A stretch of 22,656 nucleotides of DNA. It comes from Bacillota bacterium (GTDB lineage Bacteria > Bacillota > Clostridia > Christensenellales > UMGS416). The translations under genes were made by a program, and so were the position numbers. The stretch is from assembly GCA_023422005.1 (NCBI GenBank), contig JAEZSC010000038.1:1-22656 (forward strand), in the 5' to 3' direction. This document shows, one piece after another, positions 21,812 to 22,656 of the stretch (its first letter is position 1; each line of letters starts with the position of its first letter). The notes under the pieces are model-generated. The model did not search any database. It had not been told where the DNA came from and worked only from the letters and a program-made list of their open reading frames with translations.

Positions 21812-22656
21812 TTATAGGTAGATGAACAACAAAACCAGCACCGCCAGCACCGCGAGCACGGCCGCGATGACCTTGGGCGCACTGTAGGGCCGCTTGCCGT
21901 CTACCGCGCCAGTTTCGCCATTGACGAAATACTGAAAGGTTTTCCCTTTATAGCCGTAGGATGACGCCCAGAGCGGCAGCAACAGGTGTTTGTAGGTGAC
22001 GCCGGAATACCTGGGCTGCAACGAATTGACATCCGCACGGTCGAACCTCCGCAGGATGTCCTGCTCGGCCAATTCCCTCAGCTTCTGTTCCATCATGCGC
22101 TTTGCAGTCTCAAACCCTTTATCCGCCTTGATCTGATAGAGTTCCGCGGAAAAGCCGGACAGATAAGTAGGGGCGTAGGGCTTTGTATTCTCTACGGTGT
22201 GAAACGGCAATATGCCCTGCAGTTGTGCTTCCCGGTCCGTGGCGCACACCAACACGTCATCAAAGGCCGTGTCCACAACGCCGGAGACATTGAACCAATC
22301 GGTTACGGTGCGGGTTTTGCCCTCATTGTCCTTAACGGTACGGTTTTTGCCACCCCGGCCATGATAAGCCGCAACGGCCTGCGCGTCATAGGTCCAAAAG
22401 GGCAGATACATGCCCAGCAGCTCCCCTTCGCCGAACTTCTTTTTGAAATCGTTGGGCGCGAACCAGCGGGACTTGACCCATTTGCGGAACTTCTGCCTGG
22501 CCTCTTCCTTGTCGACCTTGAAGGGGATTATGCCGTCAGGCGGTATGCCCGCGGCCTGCTTGACCGTGGCCACCTGGGAGGAAGCACACATGGGGCAAGT
22601 GGCGGCCACCTGGAACTCTTCGAAGGCGATCTCGCAGCCGCAGTTCTGGCAGTGTG
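21812..22656 (-). CDS. TFIIB-type zinc-ribbon membrane protein (YdjG-like), 5' end missing
   Basis: The gene runs off the right edge; 281 codons are visible in frame. The visible N-terminal part has a zinc ribbon (HCQNCGCEIAFEEF followed by ATCPMC), then a domain with GIIPFKVDKEEARQKFRKWVKSRWFAPNDFKKKF and GMYLPFWTYDAQAVAAYHG. A later segment has LLLPLWASSYGYKGKTFQYFVNGETGAV, and a single C-terminal membrane helix ends the protein. This is the pattern of YdjG-type proteins, sometimes annotated as PriA-like or TFIIB zinc-ribbon proteins, whose function is unknown. The SPFH gene follows 27 bases after its stop, indicating an operon and probably a joint membrane-associated complex. The GTG at 22609 is internal, not the start. 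Confidence 0.85.
   Translation of the reverse strand, partial: HCQNCGCEIAFEEFQVAATCPMCASSQVATVKQAAGIPPDGIIPFKVDKEEARQKFRKWVKSRWFAPNDFKKKFGEGELLGMYLPFWTYDAQAVAAYHGRGGKNRTVKDNEGKTRTVTDWFNVSGVVDTAFDDVLVCATDREAQLQGILPFHTVENTKPYAPTYLSGFSAELYQIKADKGFETAKRMMEQKLRELAEQDILRRFDRADVNSLQPRYSGVTYKHLLLPLWASSYGYKGKTFQYFVNGETGAVDGKRPYSAPKVIAAVLAVLAVLVLLFIYL

Overview
The window reads like a chromosomal segment of a high-GC Firmicute, most likely an uncultured gut-type member of Clostridia. This is inferred from strong AGGAGG-type ribosome binding sites, TG-extended -10 promoters, a Firmicutes-type ThyA, a YkuK-family protein, and a YdjG/YdjI-like pair, all in GC-rich coding sequence. I see no rRNA, tRNA, CRISPR array, phage gene or transposase. 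Assignments rest on reading motifs by eye; no database search was run.

Left part (1-7161): the 3' end of an ArsB/NhaD/CitM-type permease faces a creatininase-family hydrolase. Then come a DUF4349 lipoprotein, a small DUF4870-like membrane protein with a near-ideal promoter and a terminator, a YkuK (RNase H-like) protein, a 64-residue ORF of unknown function, and an OmpR-type response regulator with its sensor kinase. These are followed by an exported PepSY-like protein that ends at a strong intrinsic terminator.

Middle part (7162-12793): a promoter and a leader of about 250 nt precede a duplicated DUF1538 membrane protein. It has a (GAA)14-encoded polyglutamate stretch and a Pro/Glu-rich tail. 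A tandem PII-like protein follows, which suggests a transporter controlled by its own PII-type regulator. Next is a compact three-gene run: GNAT acetyltransferase, DUF4037 nucleotidyltransferase-like protein and isochorismatase-like hydrolase. A gene-free stretch of about 380 bases then holds several different palindromic repeats.

Right part (12794-22656): a VanY-type D,D-carboxypeptidase and a MerR regulator/MFS exporter pair lie on the minus strand. Divergent from merR is a thyA-folA pair for dTMP synthesis and folate recycling. mnmE (minus strand) is divergent from an overlapping pair on the plus strand: a divergent tRNA-guanine transglycosylase and a protein closely resembling the ArmA/Rmt family of 16S rRNA m7G1405 methyltransferases. 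The latter family confers high-level aminoglycoside resistance. The window ends in a minus-strand pair: a TFIIB-type zinc-ribbon membrane protein (5' end cut off) and an SPFH-domain protein with C-terminal zinc ribbons.

The most notable points are the ArmA/Rmt-like gene coupled to a TGT-like gene with an altered base-pocket motif, the DUF1538/tandem-PII module with its long leader, and a two-hairpin intergenic repeat present three times in 8.4 kb with compensatory base changes.
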